A program made the translations under genes and the position numbers. A stretch of DNA of 64,000 bases from Parabacteroides goldsteinii DSM 19448 = WAL 12034 (lineage in GTDB: Bacteria > Bacteroidota > Bacteroidia > Bacteroidales > Tannerellaceae), in contig NZ_KQ033912.1 in assembly GCF_000969835.1 (NCBI RefSeq), positions 1,415,961 to 1,479,960 of the forward strand. Direction: 5' to 3'. Shown one piece after another: positions 63,966 through 64,000 of this stretch; the stretch's first letter is position 1; each line of letters opens with the position of its first letter. A model generated the notes under the pieces. The model was not told the origin of the DNA and ran no database searches. It worked only from the letters and a program-made list of their open reading frames with translations.

Positions 63966-64000
63966 ACCGAAATAATTGAATAGAATAGCTATGGGGGAAG

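Noticed and set aside
63991..64000. ATG at the window edge as a new gene
   Set aside because: Only ten bases are visible, which cannot support a feature.

Overview
The window looks like the chromosome of a gut Bacteroidales, most likely Parabacteroides or a close relative. Two SusC/SusD pairs are present, one controlled by an ECF sigma/FecR pair. There are many lipoproteins, DUF4369-type thioredoxins, FtsX-type ABC permease families, and promoters of the Bacteroidetes TTTG-N19/21-TAnnTTTG type. No rRNA, tRNA, CRISPR array, insertion sequence or phage gene was recognised. Genus is inferred from gene families only.

Region 1 (1-8.8 kb) is a run of large FtsX/MacB-type permeases: one partial and three complete, with one beta-propeller lipoprotein between them. 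Two short relics of lost permease C-termini sit between genes. Region 2 (9-22.2 kb) holds a TlpA-like thioredoxin lipoprotein, a DUF4858-like protein, plsC, two lipoproteins, nudC, an operon of ferredoxin, small membrane protein and ECF sigma, a LolD/MacB-type ABC ATPase, two more TlpA-like proteins and an S9 peptidase. The ABC ATPase (15429) and the permease pair (3863, 6283) share one regulatory layout: two enhancer-like sites 21 bp apart, about 55 bp upstream of a near-consensus sigma-54 promoter. They therefore probably form one co-regulated transporter system although they lie 11 kb apart.

Region 3 (22.2-32 kb) starts with a membrane-anchored TPR/helix-turn-helix regulator, followed by six lipoproteins from two paralogous families. 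Region 4 (32-39 kb) has a response regulator that keeps the receiver and Fis-type DNA-binding parts of an NtrC protein but has lost the AAA+ core. Divergent from it are two more FtsX permeases, followed by an Rpn-type nuclease. Region 5 (39.3-47 kb) has an Fsa-type transaldolase and an ECF sigma - FecR - SusC (with STN domain) - SusD locus that looks AT-rich.

Region 6 (47-53.3 kb, mostly minus strand) has an LVIVD-repeat lipoprotein, an inner-membrane-anchored protein with an outer-membrane-barrel-like C-terminus, a sigma factor, an S41 protease, a barrel-like exported protein and an SDR oxidoreductase. Region 7 (53.4-64 kb) has an endonuclease/exonuclease/phosphatase-fold lipoprotein, a polytopic membrane protein, a PD40-type lipoprotein with a CxxCH motif and an AraC regulator. 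It ends with a truncated GH30-like gene behind a well-formed regulated promoter, feeding a second SusC/SusD pair at the window edge.
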